64,000 bases of DNA from Eutreptiella sp. 'Long Island Sound 2002' (GCA_964036045.1 OZ038384.1:49452843-49516842); one strand, 5' to 3'; numbered from the stretch's first letter, positions 29,249 through 40,995 are shown. A program made the numbers and translations. The notes: generated from the letters alone by a model not told the origin.

Positions 29249-32001
29249 GCACGGGGGGTTGTTGCCCGGTGGGGTAGGGTGGTGGGCAGTGGTAGTGGTC
29301 GGGGTGGTGTTGGTTGTGGTGGTGGTGGGGCCGCTGGTGGTGGTGATGTTGGTAGTGGTGGCGCTGGTGTTGCGGGTATGGCCCTAGGACCCCTTGTGGG
29401 TATTCCGGTCCCCCTTGTGGGGATGGGGGTCGGGCATCGTGCGCAGCCCCTGGGGCTGTACCGTTTGAAGCGCCGGCGAGGCGGGTCCGGGGCCGCGCTT
29501 AACGGTGATTGTGGTCGAGGGGTCCCACGTCCGAGGGTCGGTCTGGCTGGCGGCGGTGGTGGTTTGTGGGGGGTGGATGACGGGGCGCTTGGGGATGGGG
29601 ATGTTGACGAGGGTTTGGAGGGGGTCGTGTTGGGTGGCCGCCTCTGCGGTGGCGGCGGCCTCTGGTGGGAGGGGGGCGTGGGTTTTGGTGGGTGGGGGGT
29701 CCTGGCTTGGGTTAGGGTTTGGGTTAGGGCGGTGTCCCTTGGGTATGTGTCGTTGCGTTTGTGGTGTTGTCTGTGCTCGTTTGGGCGCCGGCTTGGGTTT
29801 GGGGTCGGGTTCGGGGTTGGGGTCCGGTTCCAGGTTGAGAAGGACCTCTGTCTGGAGGTGTGAGGGCGCTGGTGCCGGGTCGGGGGTCCTCCCGGTGCAT
29901 TACCGGGGTGCCTGAGTCGCCTGTGTGGGAGTCGGGGGGTCGGTGCGTGCGGCCGCGGCTTTGGCTTTTGCCGTGGCCTTGTGGATGAGGGCGGCGGGGA
30001 GGGGGGGGTCGGAGGATGAGGTGGAGGAGGTGCATGAGGCTGAGAATGAGGAGGAGATGGTGGACGCGGGTTGGGCTGTGATACGCGCAGTCGCGGGCTT
30101 GTGGGCGGCGGCTTCTGCTGCGGCCACGGCAGGGAGGATGGAGGGCATGTCCTCGGGTTGTAGGTTTGGGGCGGGCGGCTGGGGGGGCCCGGTGGTGACC
30201 TGGTGGCCCGGCGGGCCGATCTGGTCGGCAGCGGCGGGGGAGGGAGGCGCGGGGCTGTGGGCTTCTCCTTCCGGGCTTGGCTGGGCCGGGGTCCTGCAAT
30301 GTGTGAGGTTGCGTGGGTTGGCATCCGCGGGGGGGAACAGTTCGCGTTCGCTGCATTCGGGGGCCGGGGGGGGGTGGGCCTGGGTCTTCTGGGGTGTGCG
30401 CAGGGGGGGGTGTGCGGGCCACTGGGTGGGGTGGGCGTGCCGCGGGGCGCGGGGCTCCCTCGGTGGGTGTGTGCGGGTTGTCGAGTGTGGGGGGTGGTGA
30501 CGGGTGTCCGGCGGGTGGGTCTGTGGCGGCCGTGTGCTGGTGTTCGGGCGGCCGGGGGAGGCCCGTGTCGCGGGGACCGGGGGTGCGCGCGATGGTGGGC
30601 GTGTGTGGGTCTCTGGGCGAGCAGCGAGAGGCGGAGGGCATGGGCCGGGAATGCGCGGTGGGGTGTGCTGTGTCGTTGTATGTGTCCGCTCGCAGGGGCG
30701 CGCTTGCGTGGTCAGTTGTAGGCCGGGCGGTTTGGAGGAGAAGCTTGCCGTCTTCTGCTGCCGCGGCAAGGATTTCGCAGAGGATCTTGCGTATCTGGTG
30801 GACCTCTTGGTCAGTGGTGGGAAGGGGGTATGCTAGCTCTGGGCTAAGACCCACGCGGCTGAGGACACTGTGGATGGCGTGGTACCCGCAGGTGAGGGAG
30901 TGCTGTGGTCTGGGGGGGGGATAGGGTTGCGTGTCCGGGCCCGCCTCGATTTCCGTGTGGGCGGTGGAGATGGCCCAAATCCAGGGCACGGTCCCCGTGG
31001 GTGGCCAGGGGCGCTGGATCAAGTGGCTCAGGCAGAGCATGGCCAGTCCCAGGTGGTAGCGCGCCTTTCCTGAGGTGATTTGGGCCAGGGCACGGGCTGG
31101 GGGCTTGTCCCCCGGCTGGAGGACGCCCCTGAGGCTTCTGTGCGGGCTGGTGGGGTCCCCTACTGCCCCTGGTGGGGCGGCCCCCTGGGGCGAGCATCGT
31201 GTTTGTCCCTTTGACGAGCCATCGAGGGCCGGGGGACGTAGCTGTGGCGGCTACCACGTAGTAGTGCCCGCGCTCCAGGACTGTACACCAGACCTCCGGC
31301 GGGGGATGGTCACTGTCTGTAGGTGGGGGAGGGAGGCCGTCGTCCGGGGTGCGGTAGCCGGCGGGACGGAGGGCGGTGTCCCGGGTTGGTGCGGTGGCCT
31401 GTTCCCACTGCTCCGGGTTGTTCGGGTCCGCTGGGTGGTCCTTCTCCGCTGGGGCCCGTCGTAGGCGTTAGCCCCTAGACGTGTGACGTTGATGTCGGCG
31501 TCGTGTGTCAGGGCCTGGCTCCACTCGATGGGGGGGATCCAGACGTGCTGGCCCTGGGTGTGTTTGCGGGCTCACCAGAGTACGAGGTCTACAATGGCCT
31601 CGTCGAGGCCGTTGCCTGGAGTGGCGATGTCCCGGAGGGCTTTGACGCTGAGCTTGGTCCAGTCCTCTTGTAGGCGGTACCAGCCAAGGGGAGTGGTCAG
31701 GGCCCTGTCTTGGAGGGCTGCTCAGAGGAGGTCGGGGTCGCGGATGGTGGCAGGTGTGAGGGGGGGGGTGCCCCGGGTCCGGGGGGGGTGGGCTGGGTGG
31801 GTTGCCGGGGTCTTGCGCGTCTACGTCGACGTATGGTTGGCTCTGGTTGGGCTCGGCCGGGCTGGGCGGTGCCGGGTGGCTTCTTGGGTGAGAGATGGGC
31901 TTTGGGGCGCTGTGGTGGTGTTTAGGAGGCCTGCGGATGGAGATGGGGGGCGCGTGCGGGGCGCGGAGTTGGTTAGCGGACGTCTGGGTCATGCACGGCA
32001 T
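29249..32001 (-). pseudogene. A2 ORF3, 5' part: Ulp1/C48-like protease and linker
   Basis: ATG at 32,001 (MPCMTQTSANQ), overlapping ORF2 by 29 nt. The protease region is broken. A run of G near 31,765 shifts the frame, and relative to A1 two Arg codons have become TGA (near 31,570 and 31,725). The catalytic segment survives as PRPQHSLTCGYHAIH at about 30,920-30,870, with one Gln of the PQQ in A1 replaced by His. Downstream one frame (30,769-29,900) runs unbroken from APECSERELFPPADANP through QVTTGPPQPPAPNLQPEDMP to the Ser-rich STISSSFSASCTSSTSSS, which shows where A1 gained an extra base. Low-complexity Pro/His sequence follows to 29,249. Confidence 0.55.
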
Positions 32002-33371
32002 GGTAATGGATGAGACGCTGCATGTGTTCCCTGGCGGTGGGGTCGGTGAGTTGCTCCGTGTGTGTTAACAGGAGGTGTTTGCGGTGTACCATTTGGGCCG
32101 CTGCTCTGCGGACTGCTTCTAGCTGGAGGTGCGCTGCCGCCTCCATGGGGCTTTCCTCGTGTTTGGTGAGGTGTCGGTGTAGGGCCTGTGATACCGCCCC
32201 TCTCATGGTGGCTTCCTTGACCAGGGGATCCCGGAAGAGGTGTTCGGTGGCCTGGTGTGCGTGGCTGTGGGTTGGCCAGCCTTCGTGTTGTCGTAGGGTT
32301 TCTGCCGGGGACCAGCCCACTAGCGTGTCCCTGCCAGTATGGAGGGGGCATCGCTTGAAGTGTTTCCAGTCCTCCGGGGTGGTGTGGTCGCACAGGGAAA
32401 GGGGTGTGTTCTTCGGGGACGTGGATGTGTTTGCAGGCGAGCCATCTGGCGACCCTGGTGAGCTGGATGCATCGCTTTAGGAGGTGCGCTGGGACGTTTG
32501 CTGGGCGCAGTGCTGAGTGGTAGAGGGGGATTTGCAGTCTCTCCTGGAGCTCCTGGATGTGTGCCCGGCTGTCTGCGTTGCCGAGCACGCGGGCAAGATG
32601 TTGGATGGGGTTGGGGTAGTGGTATGCTCTGTCATGGGAGGAATAGGGGGCACTCTCTGGTACCCAGTCCGGGGTCTGATGGGGCTCGGGTACGGGGGGT
32701 ATGTGTTGGAGGTGTGTGTGGTTTCGGCCGAGGTCAGAGATCTGGAGAGTTGGCAGGTGCGGTGTGCGCTGGTGTACTGCCTGGTTGTCGACCTTACCAT
32801 TTCCGTATCCGTGCCTGTGGGACTCTTGTTTCACGATGTGGAGTTGGACGTAGGGGGGAAGGCTGCGGAGGGCTTTCCAGAGCAGCAGTGCCTGAGTGCT
32901 GAGGCTCGTTGTGGTGGCTTTGTGGAGTGGTTGCCTTGCTTTGCGGAGGAGCAGGTGTGTGTCGACAGTGGCGTCTACCACGAACCAGACCCGGACGATG
33001 TGCGGGAGCCGCGCGGGTAGGTGGGCCGCGATCTCGGCGATGGCGTCGGCCATGGCCCCGAGATCCGCGTGGGAGGAGGCCCCGTAGGTGGTGTGGCCCG
33101 TGTGGTGGTCCATGTGGTAGTGTCCCCGAGTGTGGGTTAGCTGCAGGGTGGCCCCCCTGGTGATGGGCGTGAGGGCGGATTCGCCTGAGGCGTCGGTGAA
33201 CAAGAGCCGGTCCGCCAGTGATGGTTGTGGGAGGCGGCATGGGTTCATGGGTAGGTAGGCGTATATGGCGAGGCCCGTGGTGAGGTGGGCCACTGGGGTT
33301 GTGGGCTGCAGGACGGGGGTGGCGTACACCCCTATTCCTTTGGAGATGATGTGTTTTGCTTGGGGGGACAT
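31973..33371 (-). pseudogene. A2 ORF2: RNase H domain and C-terminus
   Basis: RNase H signatures are LLFTDASGES (first Asp), SHADLGAMADAIAEIA (acidic second position, Asp where Glu is usual), VWFVVDATVDTHLL (third) and HGYGNGKVDNQAV (last Asp). The C-terminal zinc motif seen in A1 is disrupted here by a frameshift near 32,390 (EEHTPFPVRPHH), after which another frame resumes GWSPAETLRQHEGW, ATMRGAVSQALHRHL and ends at 31,973-31,975. RNase H in a non-LTR element would remove RNA from the RNA-DNA hybrid. Confidence 0.7.
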
Positions 33372-33413
33372 GCCTTTGAGTCCCTGTTCCAGCTGTCCTT
33401 GTGTGAGGTAGGA

Positions 33414-34724
33414 TTAGATGTAGTGGAGGATGTAGGCTGTGTCTGGGTTTGGTTCGTGGCATGTGAGGGTTTGTGTTCTGTGCTCCGGTGTGTGGCAGGA
33501 GTGGTGGAGCGGATAGTAGGGGTGCTCGTGCTTGCCTGTTCTGCCTGGTTCGTACATGCTGTAACGGATGGCGACCCCTGCCGGGTCGGGGCGGGGCCAG
33601 GTGAGTGTAGTGGTGAAGAGCCATTTGGGCGTGTGGTCGGGGTTCCACGCTACCGTGAAGTTGGTGTCAGGGTGGTGGAACCATGGGGCTACCCATGCGT
33701 AGGCCTGTGGTGGTAGGTGGGTTGTGGGGTGGGTGTGGTGGCGTGCTATGAGGTGTAGTACGGGCCATGGCGTGGTTGGTGCCTCGGGGTTACAGGCCCA
33801 ACATGTGCGTGGCATGCTCTGGGAGTCATGGGGGACCTTTGGTAGGTCTTGGGCGGTCATGTGGTGCTTCGGTATGCGCCATTTTGCCCCGTGGTGGATG
33901 ATGGTGGTCTGTGTGGGTTTGGCTTCATTCGGGACCAGTAGTAGGGTTAGTGGTGGGACTGGGCCCGTCACCGGGGGGACGGGTTCGTGTTTCGAGCCGG
34001 TGGGGCGGGGTTGCTGCTTTTTGAAACCTCGGTAGGCTGCCCGCATGTCTGTGCTTCCTGGCAGAGTGTCGCCCACTGCTCGTGCTGTCTGCGTGAAGTA
34101 CCGGTGGAAGAGGCGGTTTTTTGGCCATCTGGGAAGTTGTAGGAAGGGGGTGTTGTGTGCTCCGCTGTGGTGAAGGACCCGCATTTGTGAGAGGGTGATG
34201 TATACTACGGTGATGGAGGCCCCGACAAGGTCTATGGTGTGGATGGTGCCCTTGGGGTGATGGTGGAGGTCCCCGCAGAGGACCGCTAGAGGCCCTTCCT
34301 CTGGGCACGTCCGGTTGGTGGGTATGGCGTGGTGTGGGGATGGGAGGAGAAGCTGCAGGTGATTCCACAGGCACCTGTTCATGTCGGTGGACATGCCCTT
34401 CTGGTGGAGTACCCAGCGTGGGCATGTGTTGCGGGCCCGCCGTGCGGCTTGGAGGCGGATTGTGGTGACCTCGCGGACCTCTGGCGAGTGGTTGTGGGTC
34501 ATGCGGTGAAGGAGGAGGGGGGTGTGTCTGGTGTAGGCCGCTTTCACCTCATCCCCTATGGCGTCCCCATAGTGGGGCCATGCCGCTCGGATGGCGCGGG
34601 TGGGTATGGAGGTGGGCCAGCCCCCGTGTGCTGCCCATGCCTTGGTCACGGCGCGTATGGCAGGTTGGAGGGCGGTGGTCGGGTGTGTCAGGTGGAGTGC
34701 TTGGAATCCTATGGAGGCGTTCAA
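33414..34724 (-). pseudogene. A2 ORF2: connection region between RT and RNase H
   Basis: An open stretch of 436 codons following the RT thumb (SIGFQALHLTHPTTALQPAI; then helical, Arg-rich AARRARNTCPRWV). CWACNPEAPTTPW...HLIARHH near 33,760 fits a C-x2-C-x12-H-x4-H zinc motif. A stop/frameshift separates it from the RT (near 34,722) and from the RNase H segment (near 33,412). No other domain recognised. Confidence 0.55.
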
Positions 34725-36519
34725 GACCCAGGTAGAGTGAGGTAGTACGCCAGGCTTTGGTGGGACAGGGAGAGGGCCTTGGTGGTCGGGGATGCATATC
34801 TGGCGAGATGGGCGAGGTGTGATGGCAACTTGGGAGGGAGGGTGGCGTCCTGAGGGTTGGCGGCCTTGATTACCCCCAGGTGGGTGGTGGTTGTCACGAC
34901 TTGCATGGGGGCCCTTGTGGCCCTAGGGTGGGGGGTGTGGCAGACCCCTTGATTATGGCCACTGACATTGTGGGGTGGACGATGAGGTTGTTGTGGGAGA
35001 GGTAGGAGATGGTCACGTCCAGCAAGTCGTTGAGCTGTTGGGTGACCGTTGGCCCGGGGTCCGGGGCATGGGGTTCGTGTGGGGTGTGTACGACTGTGAG
35101 GTTGATGTCGTCCGCGAAGCCCACCAGGGGGGAGAGGAGGGGGTGAGGTGCGTAGGCCGGGTAATCCTGTTCGATTGCGAGGGCCAGGGGGAGTGTCACG
35201 AGGAGGTACAGGAAGGGGCCTTCTGCTCCTCTTTGGGGGACCCCGCTGCCTGGCTCCAGGAAGGGGGTGAGGCCTGCTCCAGTGCGGACCGTGTGTTTGC
35301 GGGTGCGGATGTAGCCGGAGGCGAAGTTGTAGATGGGGAGGCCTAGGTGTTTCCACACCGCCTCCAGGAGGAGCCAGGGGGTGTTCGGGTAGGCTCCTTT
35401 GACGTTGAGGGAGGCGATGATGAGGTCTACCGGGTCCATGTCGGCGATGGTGTCCTGGAGGAAGATGGCCTCGTGTGGGGACCGGCCTGGGATGGCCCCC
35501 CAGAGGCTGGCGGGTATGTGGAGGTCCAGGTCGGGGCGGATGCGGCGTAGGAGGATGGTCCAGACGATTTCGACCTCCGTGACTGCACAGACTATGGGGC
35601 GCCAGCTTTCTGGGTTGGCCCGGTCTCCTCTTTTTGTAGAGGGTGCGGACAACGTTTGCCCAGTCTGGTGGCAGGGGGGTTTGCCCCGTGACAATGTCCC
35701 AGAGGCGGTGGGCGAGGATGCGGAGGAGGTGGGCGGGGAGGTGGTTGTATGCCTCCGCAGGGAGGCCGTCGTAGCCTGGGGTTTTGTGGTGCCGGAGACT
35801 GTGGATGGCCTTCCGGACTTCGTGGATGGTGAAGGGGCGCTTTTCCAATTGCTTCCTCTGGGCCTGGTTGAAGACCTGAGGGAGGCGGTCGATTTTGGCC
35901 TGGGTGTCCGCGTCCAGTGTGTCTTGGGTGGGCGTGTGTTGTCGGAGGAAGCTGTCTTGGGTGGCTTGGAGCACTGTGGCTGGGTCCTTGGCGAGGGAGC
36001 GGTCTTCCTGTCTGACCGTGGTGATGGTGCGGTGGCCGGTGTTGGTCATGGCGTCGTTTAGGTGGCGGATGGCCTTGTAGGGGAGTTCATGTTGCGCATA
36101 CCGCTCGTGTTCTTGGGCGATGCGCTGCTGCCTTTGGATGTGCCACCGCTGCAGGTCTGCCCTGCTGTGGGCTATTTGTGCCCTGCAGTGGTGTATCTGG
36201 CGGCGGGTTTTGGGGGTGTTGGTGTGGAGGAGAGCCGCCAGTGGTAACTTCGCATGCCAGAGGTCATGGAGCATATCCCCTAGGGCCATGGGTGGTCGGT
36301 CGTCGTCAGTGTTGGGGTGTTGCTGGAAGCCGCAGGCGACAGCGGCCGTGCGCATGGCTGTGAGTAGGTCGGTGGGGTCCGGTTGGATACGCCGGGCGCG
36401 GTCTATGGCCCTGTGATATTGGGACCAGGCCTGTTTGTCGTGCAGTCGGGGCATCCTCAGGGGGGGTGGTAGGCCTTGGTCTGCATCCTCTGGGGGGCTG
36501 GGGGGAAGGTAGGGGATGG
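34721..36519 (-). pseudogene. A2 ORF2: reverse transcriptase
   Basis: RT motifs in order: FTIHEVRKAIHSLRHHKTPG with YDGLPAEAY (fingers), a one-base shift in an A-run near 35,640, then NPESWRPIVCAVTE, GRSPHEAIFLQDTI, motif A as ASLNVKGAYPNT, GVPQRGAEGPFLYLL (motif B), and FADDINLTV (motif C, catalytic FADD) at about 35,120. Motif A has Asn where the first catalytic Asp belongs (AAC for GAC), so the enzyme is dead at this codon as well as frameshifted. Thumb-like sequence with THLGVIKAANPQ continues to 34,721 in the first frame. Confidence 0.8.
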
Positions 36520-37262
36520 TGAGGCGGATGTGCAGGGGGCTATGGCCTGTGGGTTCCAGCGGGAGGGGTCCATATCGGGCCTCCGCCCGGATGATGGTGG
36601 TGGGGTCGCCATAGCATACGTCCATGCGGGAGGGGGCGGCTTCTGTTTGGTGGGGGAAGTGGGATGGTTGCCCTTCGAGGTTGGCCGTCAGGTCCACGAG
36701 CCCCAGCATTTCGATGGTGTCGCGGACTGCATGGTCCTGGGGTGTGGCCTGTCCCTCTCGGTCCGCCCGGGTGGGGGCGGCGTTCATGTCGCCGATGATG
36801 ATTGTGGGGGCGAGCATGGCCATCTGGCGTTATGCCTCGGCCAGGGCTTGGAGGAAGGGTTCCGTGGCGTCGCCGAAGGGGACGTGGGCGTTGATGACGT
36901 TGAGTTGCCATCCGTCCCTGACGACCTCATAGACGCCTAGCCTCCCTGGGATGCTGAGGTGGTGGACAAGGTGGACGTGGATGCCGGTTCGGGCGTACAG
37001 GGGGGTCCCCTTGTGCCAGTAGCATTTGTACGCTTTCTGGTCCGGGGTATATATGGGGGTGGTTTCTGGGGGGTCGTCGCATTGTAGTCCTTGTTCCTGG
37101 TAGGCGAGGAGGTGAGGAACCCACCCCGGCCCCTGTGCCATCAGGAGCTCCTGGAGGGCGGTTGTGGCATCCTTGGAGTATGTGACGGTCGGGTGGTTGA
37201 GGTCGAGGAGGTTGACGGTGGCCTCGGTGGGGGCGGGCCGGGGCTGTGGAGGCTTGTGCCCT
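36520..37262 (-). pseudogene. A2 ORF2: APE-type endonuclease
   Basis: Starts near VNLLDLNHPTVTYSKDATTA. Endonuclease/exonuclease/phosphatase signatures follow: LAYQEQGL (catalytic Glu region), WQLNVINAHVPFG (N-x-H-x-P), TIIIGDMNAAPT (GDxN), APSRMDVCYGD (SRxD) and GHSPLHIRL (His near the C-terminus, usually SDH). An in-frame TAA at 36,830-36,832 replaces a Tyr codon seen in A3 (AYRR). This domain nicks target DNA to prime reverse transcription. Confidence 0.8.
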
Positions 37263-38220
37263 CGGCTTTTGCCCCGTCAGGGAGGGGGACTGGGGCCCCA
37301 GATTTTTTGCCGGGTGGTGGGCGCTTTGGTAAGCGCGGCGGGGGGAGGCCTTGGCTCCACTCCGGGCGGAGCTCCCCAGTGTATTTGGTGCCTCTGTGGG
37401 CCTTGTTCTCGTCGGTGCGGAGCCGGATGGGGTGAGCGTTGGTGAGCTCCAGGGTGTGGCCCTCTGGCTTGTCCGGGGCACTGCTGCCTCCGTCTAGCTC
37501 CTTTTGGCAGTGCCAGACCACCCGGATCTGTGGCCCTCCGTTGTCTGCCAGGTCGCGGAGGCGGTACTGGATTGTGCCCTCACACCAGATCCAGTCCCCC
37601 GTGTGGTGCTTGCGGAAGGGCTCCTGGACCTTCGCGCCCTTTTCGAATCCTGGGTACGCCTCAAGTGGGGGCGGTGCCCGTGGCGGGAGGGAGGATGATG
37701 AGGATGCCTGGTCCGGGTGGGGTGGTGGTAATGATGGGAGGGAGGATGACGAGGATGCTTGGTCCAGGTTTGCCGGGTGGGTCGGGGGGGGTGCGGGGGA
37801 TCGGGAGGTCGCTGCTTTTCCGGCTTGGTTGGGGGCGGGTGCGCCCCTTTTCCGTCTCGCTCGCTTGGGTGGGACCGCAGGTAGTGGGGCTGGGGGGGCG
37901 TGGGGTTTGAAGAAGGGGTGCGTTGCTTGCTGGCCCGGATCCCTTAGCGGGGGTTCTGCCGGCGTTTGCATGGTCGCTGTCGCGTGGCTGCGCGTGAGGT
38001 GGGCGAGCCTGCGCAGTGCCCAGTGGAGGACCCACCATTGGGCGTCCGCTTTGAGGATGTGCATGGCGGGTTGTTGGGGGGGCGTGTCCAGGGTATCCCA
38101 CGATGCGACGGCTAGTTCTATCCTGGAGGGGTGGAGGTGTCGGGTGGCCCTGCGGCTTAGGGGTTGATCGATGTGGAAGGGGCTGACGGGATCTTTGGGG
38201 ACTTGCGGTGGTGGGGGCAT
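37141..38220 (-). CDS. A2 ORF1 C-terminal part with SH3-like domain
   Basis: Homologous to A3 60,374-61,453. Shared blocks are SWDTLDTPPQQPAMHILKAD...WW and, after a Pro/Ser-rich linker with repeated DQASSSSSLP, YPGFEKGAKVQEPF, GDWIWCEGTIQYRLRDL, IRVVWHCQKE and HRGTKYTGELRPEW. The last part alternates short hydrophobic strands like a Tudor/agenet or chromo barrel, which often bind modified histones or nucleic acid; no binding residues can be assigned. It overlaps the start of ORF2 by about 120 nt in another frame. Confidence 0.55.
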   Translation of the reverse strand: MPPPPQVPKDPVSPFHIDQPLSRRATRHLHPSRIELAVASWDTLDTPPQQPAMHILKADAQWWVLHWALRRLAHLTRSHATATMQTPAEPPLRDPGQQATHPFFKPHAPPAPLPAVPPKRARRKRGAPAPNQAGKAATSRSPAPPPTHPANLDQASSSSSLPSLPPPHPDQASSSSSLPPRAPPPLEAYPGFEKGAKVQEPFRKHHTGDWIWCEGTIQYRLRDLADNGGPQIRVVWHCQKELDGGSSAPDKPEGHTLELTNAHPIRLRTDENKAHRGTKYTGELRPEWSQGLPPPRLPKRPPPGKKSGAPVPLPDGAKAEGTSLHSPGPPPPRPPSTSSTSTTRPSHTPRMPQPPSRSS

Positions 38221-40099
38221 CGCTGGAATGGCTGTGGGGTCCCAGTGGCGTTCGTGGGCGGCGAGGGAGTATAGGGCGGCGCTGATGATGTGGTGGGCTT
38301 GCCCCTCCAGGACGATGTGGCGCTCCGTGCCGAAGTCCTTTGGTAGGTGGGCTGTGCAGTGGACGGTGATGTGGGCTAGGGCGCGTTAGTGGGCCTTTTT
38401 TCCCCGGTCTGTTGCCTGCGTCCGTTTGTCCCCCGGGATGTGCTGCTGTTGGTGTTTTGGTGGGGGCGGTACCAGGGCGAGGGATTCTACTCCGTGGAGG
38501 GGGATGGCGTGTTCCCTGGACCTGTTGGGCAGGATGTATATGCCCGGGTCTCCTGGTACGGTGCCAAGTTACATGTTGCCCGTGATGGTGGGGGCCGGGA
38601 GCGGTTGGCGCAGGGGCGAGGTGCATGGGGTGGAGCAGGGCGGATCATGGTGCTCACACCGGGGGTGGTCGACGCCGTACGGGGTGACGTGTACGGCAAA
38701 GGGTCCGACGGCGCGCTGGAGTTTGTGGGGTTGGATGTTGTTGAGGCGCGCCACCGCCCGTGTGTGGGAGCACCCTTCGCTGACCCGGACGGCATCTGCC
38801 CGCGATGCCGCTGGGTTCATGCAGTCCGTGATGATGCCTGTGATCGCGTGGTGGTGGGTGGCATCTGACACTCTGGCGGGGGGGGCGCTGATGCGGGGGA
38901 TGGTGTGGTCGTCGTGGAGGGTGCGGGCCTTGCGCCTTGCATCGTGCCGGTGCTGGGCCTCCTGGGCGGGGGTGTGCATGCCTGTGTGTTCGGGCTTCTT
39001 GTTGGGGCGGTCTGCTGTGTGGAAGGGGGTGGGCCAGGAGGGGGCGTGGTGGAGGGTGGCGTGTGGGAGGTCCCCCCGTGTTGCCCATGTGTACAGGGTG
39101 GTCGCGGCGGCCCCTTCCGCCTGTATGGTGTATCGCTCGTCGTGTCAGCGACAGGTGACGAGGACGTCCGGGGCCGTCAGCTCATACACCTGTGTGGTGT
39201 GGGGGAGGTGGCGGGTGACAGTGATCTTGGCGGCGTCGTTCCTGCTGGTGGTGGTGTGGGGGATGATGTAGTGGGTCCTCCATTTGTCGTGGGGGGTGTG
39301 CTCCTTCGCGTCTAGCTTGAGTGGGGGGTGGAGTGGCTTCGGCGAGGGGGGTTTTTTTCCGGCCTTCGCGTGGGGCGCCACTTTGGTTTCGACCAGGTAT
39401 TGCGGGCCCCAGGTTTCCGGGGCCCCTACTTGTCTGGCTGCCGCTGCTGCGGCTTGGAGGAGGGCGGTTGTGTTAGTGTCTAGAGGGGGGGGCCCTGGTT
39501 GGGGGGTGAGGGTGTCGTGGTCTTGGTATGCCCACCAAATGGTGTAGCCTTGTTGGGTGTTGCGGTGCGGGGTCTGGGTCTGGGCTTGCTGGATGGATAG
39601 GGCGGTCTTGATGTCCTCCGCTGCTTGTGGGCTTTTGGTTGTGGCGTACGCCCATAATCCCGGGGTGTGTATGCTGTGTGGTGCTTGGCCTACTCCTCGT
39701 ACCGGGTGCAGGGTGTGGTGGGTGTGCGTGAGCCCTAGGTGTTCTTGAAGGAGGTCCCCCCGGATGTCGTCCCACAGTTGATGCCAGGTTCGTGTGTGGT
39801 CGTTGGGGGTGGGGTAGGTGATGACGATGGCTTGCCATGGGGTGGGGCCCAGATGTACCGCCATAGGTGCAGACGATGCTTGCGAGGGCATTGTGGACGG
39901 CGTGGGTGGGGGCTGCTGTTATGGGGTCTCCCTCCGTTGGTGTGATTGTGGCATCCCCTTGGACGGTGAAGAGGAGGTGGTGGCGGCCCGGTGTGATTTC
40001 GTCCCATCGGAGTCTGCCGTTGTGGACCGCCCACTCCCGTGGCAGGTCCCGAAACCCGTTGCGGTCCGGAGTGGTGCGGTGCTGTGGGGGGAGCTCCAT
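38221..40099 (-). pseudogene. A2 ORF1 central part
   Basis: Homologous to A3 58,750-60,373. Matching pairs include GRHHLLFTVQGDATI (A3 GTHLLLTLEGEAAI), GLWAYATTKSPQAAEDIKTA (A3 GVWAYTSTLQ), VYELTAPDVLVTC (A3 HYDIPTPNVIVTH) and KLQRAVGPFAVHV (A3 HIQRAVGPFTKYA). A frameshift near 39,880 and an in-frame TGA at 39,145-39,147 break it; after the TGA the frame continues HDERYTIQAEGAAATTLYTW, clearly homologous to A3. From 38,568 to 38,221 only fragments are recognisable. Function is probably that of a nucleic-acid-binding gag-like protein, by position. Confidence 0.55.
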
Positions 40100-40995
40100 T
40101 GTGGTGATGGGGTCGGTGAGTGGCTCTGTGCGGGGGCTTTCTTGTGTGGTTGGTCAGGATGGTGCCTGGGGCATCTCTTCGTCTGGTTGTTGTGGGGCTT
40201 TCGCCTTCTGCAGTTCTGCGCTGATGGTGGCGAAGACATCTGGGAGGGTGGGGGAGGCGGGGGGGTGGGGTGTCGGATTGTTCCAGGTGATGTGGTACTC
40301 CTCCGGGTTCTCGGGGCTTTGCTGTACGGTGATGGTGGCGGTGGCGTCGTCTTCAGGTGTCCATCGGTGTGGATTGTGGTCGAGGGGGTTGGGGGTGATG
40401 GTGTGGCGGTGTTTCCAGCCGTGGAACGCTAGGAGGGTGTCAAGGCCGTGCCAGCTGTCACCGGGCGGGCGGGGGTAGGTTTTGGCTGCTGCTTCCAGGA
40501 AGGCGTCCTTGGTGCCTTTCCAGGTGTCTTCCCAGAGAAGGTCTTCCTCCGTGCCCCACTCGTTGTCGTTCTTTTTCTCCTGCTTCCACCCCTGGAGGGT
40601 CGCGTGGTCCTCTGGGAGGTCTCGTTGGATGGACTGGTAGTACTGCTCGGCGTCCATGGGGGCTGGGGTGCTTGCCAGTGTTGCGTAGATGTCCTTTGGG
40701 GGGGCGGACGGTGCAGGTGTGGCGGCGCCGTCGGGCTGGGGCTCCTCTTGCTGGTGTTCGGCGTTCTGGTCCTCGGTGGACGTGGGGGATATGGAGCGTG
40801 GTGGCATGGGGTGGTCCGGCTCCTGCGGTTCCCTGGGTTGCTGGTGGGCTTGTGAGCGCGGGGTCGCGTCTGCCAGTAGGTGTCGGATGGCTGGGAGGAC
40901 GTCGTAGTTGTCGTCCCAGCAGTGGGCTGCAGCGCACGTGCTGTCGGGGGAAGCGGGGGGGCGTGTTGCGGAGCGGTGTAGGATAGGGTGGGCAA
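40100..40995 (-). pseudogene. A2 ORF1 N-terminal part
   Basis: From ATG at 40,807 (MPPRSISPTSTEDQNAEHQQ): an acidic, Pro-rich N-terminus, then PMDAEQYYQSIQRDLPEDHA, a Lys/Glu/Trp-rich helical segment, and ATITVQQSPENPEEYHITW, homologous to WDIVLQLSPEGFYILTRSG in A3. An in-frame TGA at 40,154-40,156 interrupts the frame before PTTQESPRTEPLTD. The frame can be extended upstream to about 40,995 without an obvious earlier start. Confidence 0.5.

Noticed and set aside
28216-29863. Plus-strand Gly/Arg-rich frames over A1 and A2 3' regions
   Set aside because: They are antisense to the conserved RS and C-terminal domain frames and arise from GGC/GGG repeats without domain signatures.
30860-30930. 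OTU-type protease instead of Ulp1/C48
   Set aside because: The C-x-x-x-A-I context after the Cys resembles OTU, but the His candidate precedes the Cys, a Gln lies five residues before it, and a WLND-like helix is upstream, all as in C48. No OTU-like His follows. The call stays tentative.
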